From NCBI RefSeq assembly GCF_003477995.1, contig NZ_QUEM01000042.1, forward strand, positions 1 through 22,527: 22,527 nucleotides of DNA. The letters run 5' to 3'. Shown in pieces: positions 7,476-15,403 of the stretch. The translations under genes and the position numbers were made by a program. The stretch's first letter is position 1. Each line of letters begins with the position of its first letter. Under the pieces are notes generated by a model. It was not told where the DNA came from and did no database searches. It saw only the letters and a program-made list of their open reading frames with translations. Source of the stretch: Bacteroides sp. OF04-15BH (GTDB lineage: Bacteria; Bacteroidota; Bacteroidia; Bacteroidales; Bacteroidaceae).

Positions 7476-8042
7476 TTATTTCTTTAAACCGGTTTCTTTC
7501 AGCCAGCGGGCAATCATGGAGTGGCATTTCCGCGTTTCGGATGAGCGGATCCACAGGCTGGGTGACAGAAACTTGCCTTTTGGGATCAGACGTTTGGCGT
7601 CTGCCTCTACACCACTGATGCCGGTGCTGGCGCTGGAAACAATCAGACCGATGCGCTTGCCGGCCATTTGAGAACCGTAGGCAAACAGGAAACTTTGCAG
7701 CGGCGCGGCCATATTGCTCCACCACAAAGGAGCGCCGATCAGGATGGTGTCGTAGTCTTTCAGATTACGGATGGTGGTTTTGATGGGCGGGTACGAAGAG
7801 GCTTTGCCGGGTGCCTTTCGGATGGCCGAAATCAAGGCGCTGCCGATGGCATAATTGTTGGCGGCATAGTCCAGTCCTTCTTCGGCCGGTTCGATACGAA
7901 GCACATCGGCCTGGATCTGAGTACGCAGGTCGGTGACAATCTGATGCACATTGTTGGTGTAACTGTAATACACAATCAGGGTCTTGGCCTGTAGGGAAAA
8001 TGCGGACAGAAGCAGTGTCCAGATGAATAGTATTCTTTTCAT
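7476..8042 (-). CDS. Exported flavodoxin family protein
   Basis: The 188-residue protein has a signal peptide (MKRILFIWTLLLSAFSLQA) directly before the flavodoxin core. The first strand and phosphate-binding loop read TLIVYYSYTNNVHQIV. The second FMN-contacting region is DTILIGAPLWWSNMAAPLQSFL, with Trp residues typical of the flavodoxin_4-like group. It ends with IGLIVSSASTGISGV. Flavodoxins bind FMN and carry single electrons or act as quinone/azo-type reductases. Export is unusual because FMN would have to be acquired or co-translocated. It is the first gene of a minus-strand pair with the CMD/cupin gene and is divergent from the pyridoxamine kinase gene. A possible -7 box lies at 8092-8099. 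Confidence 0.88.
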   Translation of the reverse strand: MKRILFIWTLLLSAFSLQAKTLIVYYSYTNNVHQIVTDLRTQIQADVLRIEPAEEGLDYAANNYAIGSALISAIRKAPGKASSYPPIKTTIRNLKDYDTILIGAPLWWSNMAAPLQSFLFAYGSQMAGKRIGLIVSSASTGISGVEADAKRLIPKGKFLSPSLWIRSSETRKCHSMIARWLKETGLKK

Positions 8043-8091
8043 GTTTGCGATGGTTTAGAAGGTTTGTATGCAGTATCCCTTTTTTACGATA

Positions 8092-8099
8092 CAAAAGTA
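8092..8099 (-). promoter_or_regulatory. Putative -7 box for the flavodoxin–CMD/cupin operon (TACTTTTG on the minus strand)
   Basis: It is an exact TAnnTTTG match on the minus strand, about 50 nt before the flavodoxin ATG. A TTTG lies about 12 nt further upstream, closer than the usual spacing. Confidence 0.4.
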
Positions 8100-8178
8100 G
8101 GTCTATTTCCACAAAGGGGGTGTATACGGATTACTGATTTTTATACCAGATTCTCGGACTTTGCAAGGAAAAATATAT

Positions 8179-8186
8179 TAATTTTG
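8179..8186 (+). promoter_or_regulatory. Putative -7 box for the pyridoxamine kinase gene (TAATTTTG)
   Basis: It is an exact TAnnTTTG match 23 nt before the ATG at 8210. A TTTG at 8160-8163 lies 15 nt upstream, slightly short of the usual spacing. The leader would be short. Confidence 0.5.
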
Positions 8187-8209
8187 TCACCATCAAAAAG
8201 AAAAGAAGG

Positions 8210-9091
8210 ATGCGTTTATTCAATCAAAGCAAAAAGGTGGCCGCTGTGCACGATCTGTCCGGAGTGGGACACGTGTCGCTGATGGCTGTGATTCCGATTC
8301 TCTCGTCTATGGGCATACAGGTCTGTCCGTTGCCCACAGCCGTGTTGTCTACTCATACCCAGTATCCGGAATATACATTTCTGGATCTGACGGAAGAGAT
8401 GCGTCGTATGACGGAGTGCTGGAAGCATTTGGGTTTTACGTTCGACGCTTTTTATACCGGCTATCTGGGCTCGCCGGCGCAGGTGCAGATTGTGGAGAAT
8501 CTGATTGAACACTTCAAACGCCCGGACGATCTGGTCGTAGTAGATCCTGTGTTGGGAGACAACGGTCGGCTGTATAAAGGGTTCGGTGAAGAGATGATTC
8601 AGGAAATGCGCCGGCTGATCCGGAAAGCAGATGTGATCACTCCGAATATCACCGAGGTGTTCTTGCTCTTGGATCGTCCGCAGCCGGAAGGGGCCTTGAG
8701 CGATGACTACCTGAAGGAACTGCTGAAGGCCTTGTCCGATCAGGGACCTGAGATTGTCATCGCAACCAGTGTGCCGGTGACGGATAATCCGCACATGACT
8801 TCGGTATATGCCTATAATCGCAGAGGCGACCGTTACTGGAAGGTGACCTGTCCGTATCTTCCGGCGCATTATCCCGGCACGGGTGACAGTTTTACCAGTG
8901 TCATTACCGGATCGCTGATGCAGGGCGACAGTCTACCTATTGCGCTGGACCGCGCCACGCAGTTCATCCTGCAGGGTATTCGTGCCACTTTCGGATATGA
9001 ATATAATAATATGGATGGCATCATGCTGGAGAAGGTGTTGCACAATCTGGACACACCGATTCAGAGTTGCAGCTATGAACTGCTGGAATAG
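8210..9091 (+). CDS. pdxK: Pyridoxamine / pyridoxal kinase
   Basis: The 293-residue protein belongs to the ribokinase-like PdxK/PdxY family (COG2240) and has the usual length. It phosphorylates the 5'-hydroxyl of pyridoxal, pyridoxamine or pyridoxine with ATP, salvaging vitamin B6 in the cytoplasm. Visible signatures are the N-terminal HDLSGVGHVSL, where the vitamin binds, then VVVDPVLGDNGRLY and ITPNITE. PGTGDSFTS carries the anion hole and the catalytic Asp226. The gene is divergent from the flavodoxin gene and is followed 21 nt later by an MmcQ/YjbR-like gene, likely co-transcribed. Whether it is closer to PdxK or PdxY in substrate preference cannot be told from sequence reading. Confidence 0.93.
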   Translation: MRLFNQSKKVAAVHDLSGVGHVSLMAVIPILSSMGIQVCPLPTAVLSTHTQYPEYTFLDLTEEMRRMTECWKHLGFTFDAFYTGYLGSPAQVQIVENLIEHFKRPDDLVVVDPVLGDNGRLYKGFGEEMIQEMRRLIRKADVITPNITEVFLLLDRPQPEGALSDDYLKELLKALSDQGPEIVIATSVPVTDNPHMTSVYAYNRRGDRYWKVTCPYLPAHYPGTGDSFTSVITGSLMQGDSLPIALDRATQFILQGIRATFGYEYNNMDGIMLEKVLHNLDTPIQSCSYELLE

Positions 9092-9112
9092 AACCTTAAA
9101 ATTCAAATGCTT

Positions 9113-9478
9113 ATGGATATAGAGGCTTTACGGGATTATTGTCTGAGCAAAGGGTTGGCAACGGAATGCTTCCCTTTTGATGAAACCACTTTGGTATTCA
9201 AGGTGGGCAGCAAGATGTTTGCCTGGGTGGATCTGGAGAATCCCGAATGGGTTATCCTGAAAAGTGATCCGGATGAAGCCATTGACTTGCGCGACCGTTA
9301 TGCGGATATCTTGCCGGCCTACCACATGAACAAAAAGCATTGGATACAGGTGCGTCTGGAGGGAGGAGTGCCGGCTCGGGTTCTGAAAGAACTGGTGGAC
9401 TGTTCGTACAGACTGGTTATTGCGAAAATGACGCGTAAGGAGCGGATGTCGCTTTTTCCGGATGGAAAATATTTTTAA
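9113..9478 (+). CDS. MmcQ/YjbR family protein
   Basis: This small 121-residue protein opens with MDIEALRDYCLSKG and contains FPFDETTLVFKVGSKMFAWVDLEN. It then has LKSDPDEAIDLRDRY and ends with LVIAKMTRKER, the usual layout of the MmcQ/YjbR double-wing fold. Members are annotated as DNA-binding, but their function is poorly known. The start at 9113 fits the family; an ATG six bases earlier (9107) is also possible, and neither has a strong ribosome-binding site. It follows pdxK closely and is probably in the same transcript. No clear terminator follows, but an AT-rich palindrome and the B12 operon promoter begin directly downstream. Confidence 0.85.
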   Translation: MDIEALRDYCLSKGLATECFPFDETTLVFKVGSKMFAWVDLENPEWVILKSDPDEAIDLRDRYADILPAYHMNKKHWIQVRLEGGVPARVLKELVDCSYRLVIAKMTRKERMSLFPDGKYF

Positions 9479-9518
9479 AATGTAGGGTTTAAAAACGTTT
9501 TAAAACAAATTTAAATTG

Positions 9519-9526
9519 TATCTTTG
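9519..9526 (+). promoter_or_regulatory. -7 box of the cobalamin-riboswitch operon (TATCTTTG)
   Basis: It is an exact TAnnTTTG match placing transcription start at about 9531-9535, right where the first riboswitch helix begins. No clear TTTG occurs at -33; an AT-rich near-palindrome (9487-9506) occupies that region. Confidence 0.65.
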
Positions 9527-9528
9527 CA

Positions 9529-9707
9529 ACGTGCAACGGTTCATACAGATTACAGTCTGTTATGATTAAAAGGGAATCAGGTGAGAATCCTGAACAGTCC
9601 CGCTGCTGTAAGTTCCATAAAATAAGGAACAGGGCGTGAGGCCACTGGATGTGAAGTCCGGGAAGGTGTCCTGTTTCGGAACGAGTCAGAAGACCTGCCT
9701 TGCGCGT
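9529..9707 (+). ncRNA. Cobalamin (adenosylcobalamin) riboswitch
   Basis: Hallmarks are AAAAGGGAA followed by TCAGGTGAGAATCCTGA, then ACAGTCCCGCTGCTGTAA. GCCACTG and CCGGGAAGGT come next, and the B12 box GAGTCAGAAGACCTGCC is at 9683-9699. The outer P1 helix can be drawn between acgtgca (9529-9535) and tgcgcgt (9701-9707), with one G-U pair. Downstream, a T-rich run and a small GC hairpin (about 9764-9780) may form the expression platform before the btuB start at 9836. Binding of cobalamin is expected to switch off the uptake genes. The whole 9479-9835 gap is explained by promoter, riboswitch and leader. Confidence 0.95.
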
Positions 9708-9835
9708 ATCTCTCACCGCTTTCGAGGAAAAGGCGTCAGGAATTCTTTTTTAGCTCCGTGGGTCAGGCCGGACCGGTCTGTCGCTTCGGTATGTGAAACG
9801 AAAGTCGGTGAATGTTTTTCAGAAAGATTTGAAAC

Positions 9836-11860
9836 ATGAAGCAGACATTCGTTTTTTTATTTTTATCACTTTCTTATGCTCACTCTGTGCTTGGGGTGTG
9901 CCGGACAGATACTTTGCCCGACCGCCAGTTGCAGCGGGTAGAGGTGTATGAAGGTAAAAAACGGACGCAACTCCGTTCTTCTGTGCCGCTTCAGTCTCTT
10001 TCTGCCGAGGAACTCAAAAGTCTGCCGGTGTTGCAGGTGTCGGATGCTGCCAAATTCTTTTCCGGAGTACAGGTCAAGGACTACGGCGGTGTGGGCGGAC
10101 TGAAAACCGTTTCCGTACGTAGTCTGGGAGCACAGCATACAGCCGTGGCCTATGACGGCTTGCTGCTTACTGACGGGCAGACCGGCCAGATTGATTTGGG
10201 AAAATTCTCGATGGAGCAGGTGCAGACGATTACTTTGGCCAACGGACAGATGGATGATCTGCTTCAGCCGGCACGGGCATTGGCTTCGGGAGCGTTGCTC
10301 TCTTTAGAAACCCGTTTGCCGGAATTTTCTGCTCAACGAGAATATCATGTTTCTTCCCGCCTGACAACCGGTTCGTGGGGACTGTTCAATCCTTCCTGTT
10401 CTTTTTCTGCTTCCGGTCCACGACAGTGGGTCGGTGGTGTGAGCGCCGAATGGACACAGACCGACGGGCATTATCCTTTTGATTTGCGTTATGGAGCCGA
10501 GGATGCGATTACCGAACGCAAAAAGCGAAACAATACGGATGTGCGGGCCTTGCGACTGGAAGCATTTACGGCCAAGCGTTGGAACTCGGGTGCCTTGTGG
10601 AAGTGGCGGGCTTATTTCTATCAGTCCGAACGTGGGCTTCCCGGGGCTACTACCTATTATTATGATCATGCGGCGCAACGGTTGGACGACCGGAATGCTT
10701 TTGTGCAGACCCAGTATCAGCAGGATTTCGGCAGTCGCTGGAGTCTGAAGGCTTCGGCCAAGTGGAACGGTAGCCGTCAGGAATATCTGGATCCCGACTA
10801 TAAGGGTTCGGAAGGGCAGACACGAAATGATTACCGGCAACAGGAATATTATGTTTCGGCAGCTTTGCGCTATCGGCCGATAACGCCTTTGGCTTTTGCC
10901 TTCTCTACAGATGGTTTTGCGCAGACGATGGAGGCCAATCTGACCGATTTTGCCCGTCCGCGCCGTTATACATGGCTGTCTGCCTTGTCGGGCAAGTACA
11001 CCGCCGGATGGGTAACGCTGAATGCTTCGGCCTTGTTTACCCGGGTGTTCGAACGGACGCTTTCGGGGGCTTCTGCTTCCGACCGTTCGCGTCTTTCTCC
11101 TTTTGCTTCGGTGGTGTTCACTCCTTTTCCGAAGGAGAATCTGCGGTTGCGTTTTTTTGTGAAAGATATTTTCCGGATGCCTACCTTCAATGATCTGTAT
11201 TACGGTACCGTGGGCACCCGTACGTTGAAGCCCGAAAAGGCGCTTCAGTACAATGCGGGAGTGACTTATGAGAAAGCGGTGGCCCGATGGTTGCCACAGT
11301 TGGCCTTTACGGTTGATGCCTATTACAACCGGGTGTCGGACAAAATCGTGGCCATACCGACCAAAAACCTCTTTATCTGGAGTATGGTCAATCTGGGAAA
11401 GGTGGATATCCGGGGCGTGGATGTCACCGCTCAGGGACTGTTCTGTCTGCATCAGGACTGGCAGTTCCGTCTTTCGGGCAACTATACTTATCAGAGGGCA
11501 CTGGATGTGACCAGTGATGAAGCCGGTACAGCCGAGAGCCTGACTTACCGGCATCAGATTCCTTATACTCCGCGGGTATATGCTTCGGGAACAGCCGCTT
11601 TGTCTACTCCTTGGGGAGAACTGTCGTATGCGTTGCTTTATTCCGGTAAGCGTTATGCCTTGGGGCAGAACATTGCGGCCAACCGTCTGGACCCATACAC
11701 CGATCATAGTCTGACCTATCGTTATGATCGGTCGTGGGGAAAGCATTCCGCGGCTTTGTTGGTGGAATGCCTGAATCTGGCCGATAAGAATTACGAGATT
11801 GTGAAGAACTTTCCGATGCCCGGACGTTCTTTTCGGGTGACGCTGACCTATCAATATTAA
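9836..11860 (+). CDS. btuB: TonB-dependent cobalamin receptor (BtuB-like)
   Basis: The 674-residue outer-membrane protein has a signal peptide (about residues 1-20). A short TonB-interacting segment near RQLQRVEVYEG follows, then a plug domain with LPVLQVSDAAKFFSGVQVKDYGG, LKTVSVRSLGAQHTAVAYDG and LLLTDGQTGQIDLGKF. The rest is a beta-barrel with alternating aromatic strands ending in the terminal motif FRVTLTYQY, the usual C-terminal Bam signature. It lacks the N-terminal carboxypeptidase-like domain of SusC proteins. A cobalamin riboswitch directly upstream and two propeller lipoproteins downstream show it imports vitamin B12 or other corrinoids. At 674 residues it is longer than E. coli BtuB (594). 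It is the first gene of the operon, with only 2 nt to the next start. Confidence 0.95.
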   Translation: MKQTFVFLFLSLSYAHSVLGVCRTDTLPDRQLQRVEVYEGKKRTQLRSSVPLQSLSAEELKSLPVLQVSDAAKFFSGVQVKDYGGVGGLKTVSVRSLGAQHTAVAYDGLLLTDGQTGQIDLGKFSMEQVQTITLANGQMDDLLQPARALASGALLSLETRLPEFSAQREYHVSSRLTTGSWGLFNPSCSFSASGPRQWVGGVSAEWTQTDGHYPFDLRYGAEDAITERKKRNNTDVRALRLEAFTAKRWNSGALWKWRAYFYQSERGLPGATTYYYDHAAQRLDDRNAFVQTQYQQDFGSRWSLKASAKWNGSRQEYLDPDYKGSEGQTRNDYRQQEYYVSAALRYRPITPLAFAFSTDGFAQTMEANLTDFARPRRYTWLSALSGKYTAGWVTLNASALFTRVFERTLSGASASDRSRLSPFASVVFTPFPKENLRLRFFVKDIFRMPTFNDLYYGTVGTRTLKPEKALQYNAGVTYEKAVARWLPQLAFTVDAYYNRVSDKIVAIPTKNLFIWSMVNLGKVDIRGVDVTAQGLFCLHQDWQFRLSGNYTYQRALDVTSDEAGTAESLTYRHQIPYTPRVYASGTAALSTPWGELSYALLYSGKRYALGQNIAANRLDPYTDHSLTYRYDRSWGKHSAALLVECLNLADKNYEIVKNFPMPGRSFRVTLTYQY

Positions 11861-11862
11861 GA

Positions 11863-13860
11863 ATGGAAATGAAGAAGAAAATATTAATATATCTGTGTGC
11901 TCTGGCCGGAGTGTTGGTGGCCTGTGATGATCTGACCGACCAGCCGCAACCCAATGACGGTATTCAGGGCGGTACGCTGTTGGAAACGGGTACGGCCGAG
12001 ATGTATATCCTTTCAGAGGGATTGTTTAATCTGAACAACAGCACGCTGGCGCGTTATTCTTTCAGTAAGGGAACCTGGACGCCGAACTGGTTCTATGCCA
12101 TGAACCGACGGGATCTGGGGGACACAGCCAATGATATGGACGTGTATGGCAGCAAACTCTATGTGGTGGTCAATGTATCCAGCACCGTAGAGGTCATCAA
12201 TCTGGCCGATGGTAAGGTGCTGCAACAGATTTCTCTGGTCGATGAAAACGGGGCTTCGCGTCAGCCGCGTGCCATAGCCTTTCACGAAGGCAAGGCGTAT
12301 GTATGCTCGTTCGACGGTACCGTAGCCCGTATTGATACGACCACATTGCAGGTAGACACGTTGACTCGCGTAGGACGTAATCCGGAGGATCTTTGTGTGC
12401 AGGACGGCAAGCTGTATGTTTCCAACTCCGGAGGACTGGACTGGGAAGGCATCGGAGTGGACCGTACCGTTTCGGTTGTGGACTTGAAGTCGTTCCGTGA
12501 AACCCGGAAAATAGAGGTCGGACCGAATCCCGGTCGCATATTGCCCGGTCCGGATCATACGGTATATGTGGCGACATACGGTGCACAGATAGAAAAAGGC
12601 GATTATCATCTGGTCTGTATTGACACACAGAAGGATGAAGTGAAAGTCCGTTATGACGAGCCGGTAACCGAGTTTGCCATTAACGACCGTCTGGCCTATA
12701 TCTATACCTTCGACTATCAGCGGCAGGAGGCGAGTATCAAGGTGTTCGATCTCGGTAGCGGTAAAGTGCAGCGGGAGTCTTTTATTACGGATGGCACGGA
12801 GATGCAGCGCCCTTATTCCATATCGGTAAATCCATACAGCGGAAACGTCTATCTTACCGAAGCCTATAATTATCAGGTGGTGGGCGATGTGCTTTGTTTC
12901 AGTCCGCAGGGCAAACTGTTGTTCCGTATTCAGGGAGTGGGTATCAATCCCAATACGGTGATTTTCCGTGACCGTGACGGAGCGCCGGTTAGTGGTGGCG
13001 GTGATGCCGAGCCCGACAGCAGCATGTATGCCTATGCCGATACAGTGTTTGAATATGTGCCGGCACCTTCGCAATACATGAACACTTCGGTCACGGCATC
13101 GGGCGACGGGTTTACGGCGGCTCAGGTCTTGGCTGAGGCCAACCGCATGTTCCGGAATCCCAAGCAGTGTCTCCTGTCTTTGGGAGCATGGGGTGGTTAT
13201 ATCACGGTCGGTTTCCGGAAAGCGGTGAAGAATGTGCCCGACGCCTACGATCTGAAAGTCTATGGCAATGCCTACTATGATATGTTCGGCACTTGGCAGG
13301 ACCGTCCCGGAGGCAATGCCGAACCTGGTATTGTGTGGGTGGCAAAGGATGTGAACGGTAATGGTATTCCCGATGACCCCTGGTATGAACTGGCGGGCAG
13401 TGAATTCCAAAATCCGAATACGATCCGCGATTATCAGATTACCTACTATCGTCCGGCGGCCGGACAGGATGTACGCTGGACCGATAATCAGGGCAATGAA
13501 GGAACCGTGCCCCGGAATATCTATCACACACAGGCTTCCTATTATCCGGAGTGGATGCCCGATGAACTGACTTTCCGCGGAACGCGTTTGCCAGATAATG
13601 CGGTGAATGAGCCTCGTGAGGATATGCCCGAACATTGGGTAGGTTATGCTTATGACTACGGTTATGCCGACAATCATCCGAACAATACCGACGGATGCTC
13701 CCTGAAACTGGAATGGGCGGTAGACCAGAGCGGACAGCCGGTCCAGCTCGACTGCATTCATTTTGTGCGGATTTATACCGCGGTAAATCAGGTCTGCGGT
13801 TGGGTGGGCGAGACCTCTACGGAGATTCAGGCTGTAGAGAACCTGAACTATGGCCGTTAA
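11863..13860 (+). CDS. BtuG-like beta-propeller surface lipoprotein fused to a C-terminal cell-surface domain
   Basis: The 665-residue protein has lipobox LVAC (Cys21) followed by DDLTD, acidic residues like the Bacteroidetes surface-export signal. Residues about 45-370 are a YncE-like propeller; blades include NDMDVYGSKLYVVVNVSSTVEVINL, NPEDLCVQDGKLYVSNSGG and MQRPYSISVNPYSGNVYLTEA. This matches BtuG-type surface proteins, which capture B12 and hand it to BtuB. After a linker (about 370-410), residues about 411-665 form a second domain with LGAWGGYITVGF, a calcium-loop-like DVNGNGIPDD starting at Asp496, and WYELAGSEFQNP. I recall this second domain as a separate cell-surface protein in other Bacteroides B12 loci, so this looks like a fusion. 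It starts 2 nt after btuB; ATG 11869 is an alternative start. Confidence 0.82.
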   Translation: MEMKKKILIYLCALAGVLVACDDLTDQPQPNDGIQGGTLLETGTAEMYILSEGLFNLNNSTLARYSFSKGTWTPNWFYAMNRRDLGDTANDMDVYGSKLYVVVNVSSTVEVINLADGKVLQQISLVDENGASRQPRAIAFHEGKAYVCSFDGTVARIDTTTLQVDTLTRVGRNPEDLCVQDGKLYVSNSGGLDWEGIGVDRTVSVVDLKSFRETRKIEVGPNPGRILPGPDHTVYVATYGAQIEKGDYHLVCIDTQKDEVKVRYDEPVTEFAINDRLAYIYTFDYQRQEASIKVFDLGSGKVQRESFITDGTEMQRPYSISVNPYSGNVYLTEAYNYQVVGDVLCFSPQGKLLFRIQGVGINPNTVIFRDRDGAPVSGGGDAEPDSSMYAYADTVFEYVPAPSQYMNTSVTASGDGFTAAQVLAEANRMFRNPKQCLLSLGAWGGYITVGFRKAVKNVPDAYDLKVYGNAYYDMFGTWQDRPGGNAEPGIVWVAKDVNGNGIPDDPWYELAGSEFQNPNTIRDYQITYYRPAAGQDVRWTDNQGNEGTVPRNIYHTQASYYPEWMPDELTFRGTRLPDNAVNEPREDMPEHWVGYAYDYGYADNHPNNTDGCSLKLEWAVDQSGQPVQLDCIHFVRIYTAVNQVCGWVGETSTEIQAVENLNYGR

Positions 13861-13899
13861 AGAACAAGACAAACCATTTTAAAATAAATCAATATAACA

Positions 13900-15216
13900 A
13901 TGACAAGTAAAAACGTATTCAAGAGTTTGGGCTATGCAGCCCTGTTGTCGCTTCCGATGCTGGTAACATCCTGCGACGAAAATGCAGAGTTTCAGTCACC
14001 GGTAATCAGTTGGAATCTTCCATCAGATACCATTCTGGCACAGAACGACCAGCTGACACTGAATCCGGAGATTCTTTCTGAGGATCCCGAAGCCGTATGC
14101 CTGTGGAGTGTAGATGGGGAGCAGGTTTCTACAGACAAGAATTATGTGTATACCGCAACAGAAACCGGATCACACCTGATTGCGCTGACTGTAACAGACA
14201 AAGGTGGGGTTTCTCAGAAGCAGATCAAGGTAGAAGTGCGCAAATATTATGGTGGATTCTATATGATTAACGAAGGATGGTATGGTCATCATAACGCTTC
14301 CTTTAATTATTTCAAGAACGGAACTGCCTTGTTTGCTACTTATGACAACTTTACCGCAGCACATTCAGACGTTACTTTGGGAGCAACCGGAGTAGTTGGT
14401 TCACTGCTCGGACAGGACTTTTTTATCCTTTCAAAGACGGCACCGTTCCTGACCAAGTTGAATGCCATCACCTTAAAGCAGGCTGCTACTTTGAATCTCC
14501 CCGAAGGAGTTTCTCTGTATTCTCCTTGCACCATGTGTGTGCTGAACGATGGTAACCTGGTGCTGACCACTTATCGTGGTGCTTATAAGGTAGACCCGGC
14601 AACAATGGCGCTGACCGACACCTTGACTACCCAAAAGACAACAGATGTCATTCAGAGAGGAGATTATCTGTATATGTTGGTTAATGACTCGGTTAATATC
14701 TACAAAGCCATGGATTTCAGTCCGGTGGTAACCAATGCTGCTAAGGCAACAACCGGATTTGCTGTGACCGGTAATACAGTCTGGGCTGCAAACGGTTCTG
14801 AATTGGTGAAGATTGAAGGCGAGCATGTAAGTACTGTAACTTTGCCGGATGGCTATGAAGTATATACAGACTCCTGGTCTTATCATCCAACTTCTCTGCA
14901 GGCTTCAAAGGATGGCAACAGCCTGTTGTTTGTCAAGAACGATGGTTGGAGCAACAAGGTGGCTGCCTGCTATCATATTGCCGAGAATAAGGTTACCGAT
15001 TTCCTGAAGTCAACCGATGATTTTGTTTTCTATGGAGCCGGAGTTCAGGTAAATCCGAAGAGCGGTGATGTTTACTTAATTTATACAGAAGACGGTTGGG
15101 GTGAGCATTATATGAACAACCGTATTATTGTGACCAATGCCGAAGGACAGCCTAAAGATACGCTGAACTACTCCGGAGAATATTGGTTCCCTTCTTCTAT
15201 TGTTTTTGAGCCTTAA
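13900..15216 (+). CDS. PKD-like plus DUF5074/BtuG-like beta-propeller surface lipoprotein
   Basis: The 438-residue protein has lipobox VTSC (Cys25) followed by DENAE, again acidic as for surface export. Residues about 35-105 form a PKD/Ig-like domain (WSVDGEQVSTDKNYVYTA, then GSHLIALTVTDKGG). From about 115 to the end is a propeller of the DUF5074/BtuG type: GGFYMINEGWYGHHNASFN at its start, then NGTALFATYDNF, PCTMCVLNDGNLVLTTYRG and VNPKSGDVYLIYTEDGWGEH. The position in a riboswitch-controlled btuB operon points to cobalamin capture at the cell surface. Which of the two propellers is the high-affinity BtuG equivalent cannot be decided by reading. It follows its neighbour by 39 nt and has more A/T-rich codons than the genes before it. 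A strong terminator follows. Confidence 0.85.
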   Translation: MTSKNVFKSLGYAALLSLPMLVTSCDENAEFQSPVISWNLPSDTILAQNDQLTLNPEILSEDPEAVCLWSVDGEQVSTDKNYVYTATETGSHLIALTVTDKGGVSQKQIKVEVRKYYGGFYMINEGWYGHHNASFNYFKNGTALFATYDNFTAAHSDVTLGATGVVGSLLGQDFFILSKTAPFLTKLNAITLKQAATLNLPEGVSLYSPCTMCVLNDGNLVLTTYRGAYKVDPATMALTDTLTTQKTTDVIQRGDYLYMLVNDSVNIYKAMDFSPVVTNAAKATTGFAVTGNTVWAANGSELVKIEGEHVSTVTLPDGYEVYTDSWSYHPTSLQASKDGNSLLFVKNDGWSNKVAACYHIAENKVTDFLKSTDDFVFYGAGVQVNPKSGDVYLIYTEDGWGEHYMNNRIIVTNAEGQPKDTLNYSGEYWFPSSIVFEP

Positions 15217-15257
15217 TCATTTTGTCCCATATATTTCGGGATATTTATAGAGTAAAC

Positions 15258-15298
15258 TCCTCCAGAATGGTCCTTGTGACTATCTGGAGGAATTTTTG
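15258..15298 (+). terminator. Intrinsic terminator of the B12 uptake operon
   Basis: A 9-bp perfect stem, tcctccaga (15258-15266) with tctggagga (15283-15291), has a 16-nt loop and is followed by TTTTTG. Confidence 0.85.
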
Positions 15299-15321
15299 TA
15301 AAAGAAAGTTTCTTTTGTGCA

Positions 15322-15329
15322 TATTTTTG
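15322..15329 (+). promoter_or_regulatory. Putative -7 box for the Sel1-repeat gene (TATTTTTG)
   Basis: It is an exact TAnnTTTG match about 75 nt before the ATG at 15404. The region is very T-rich and no well-spaced TTTG precedes it, so chance is possible. Confidence 0.35.
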
Positions 15330-15403
15330 CCTTTTTTCTTGATTAATCCAATATGTTTTTGTAATTTTATTAAATAATTATTTACAGAAACACGATATAA
15401 TTA

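Noticed and set aside
9479..9835. Small protein gene in the gap before btuB (open frame at 9636-9839)
   Set aside because: The span is occupied by a cobalamin riboswitch and leader; the frame has no protein-like features.
10304..11854. Long antisense open frame (516 codons) opposite btuB
   Set aside because: It lies wholly inside a clear TonB-dependent receptor gene, has low-complexity His/Arg/Ile-rich composition and no recognisable domain; it is a by-product of codon bias.
12013..13872. Long antisense open frame (619 codons) opposite the BtuG-like fusion gene
   Set aside because: It shares the span of a well-supported lipoprotein gene, and its translation resembles no protein family and has no ribosome-binding site.
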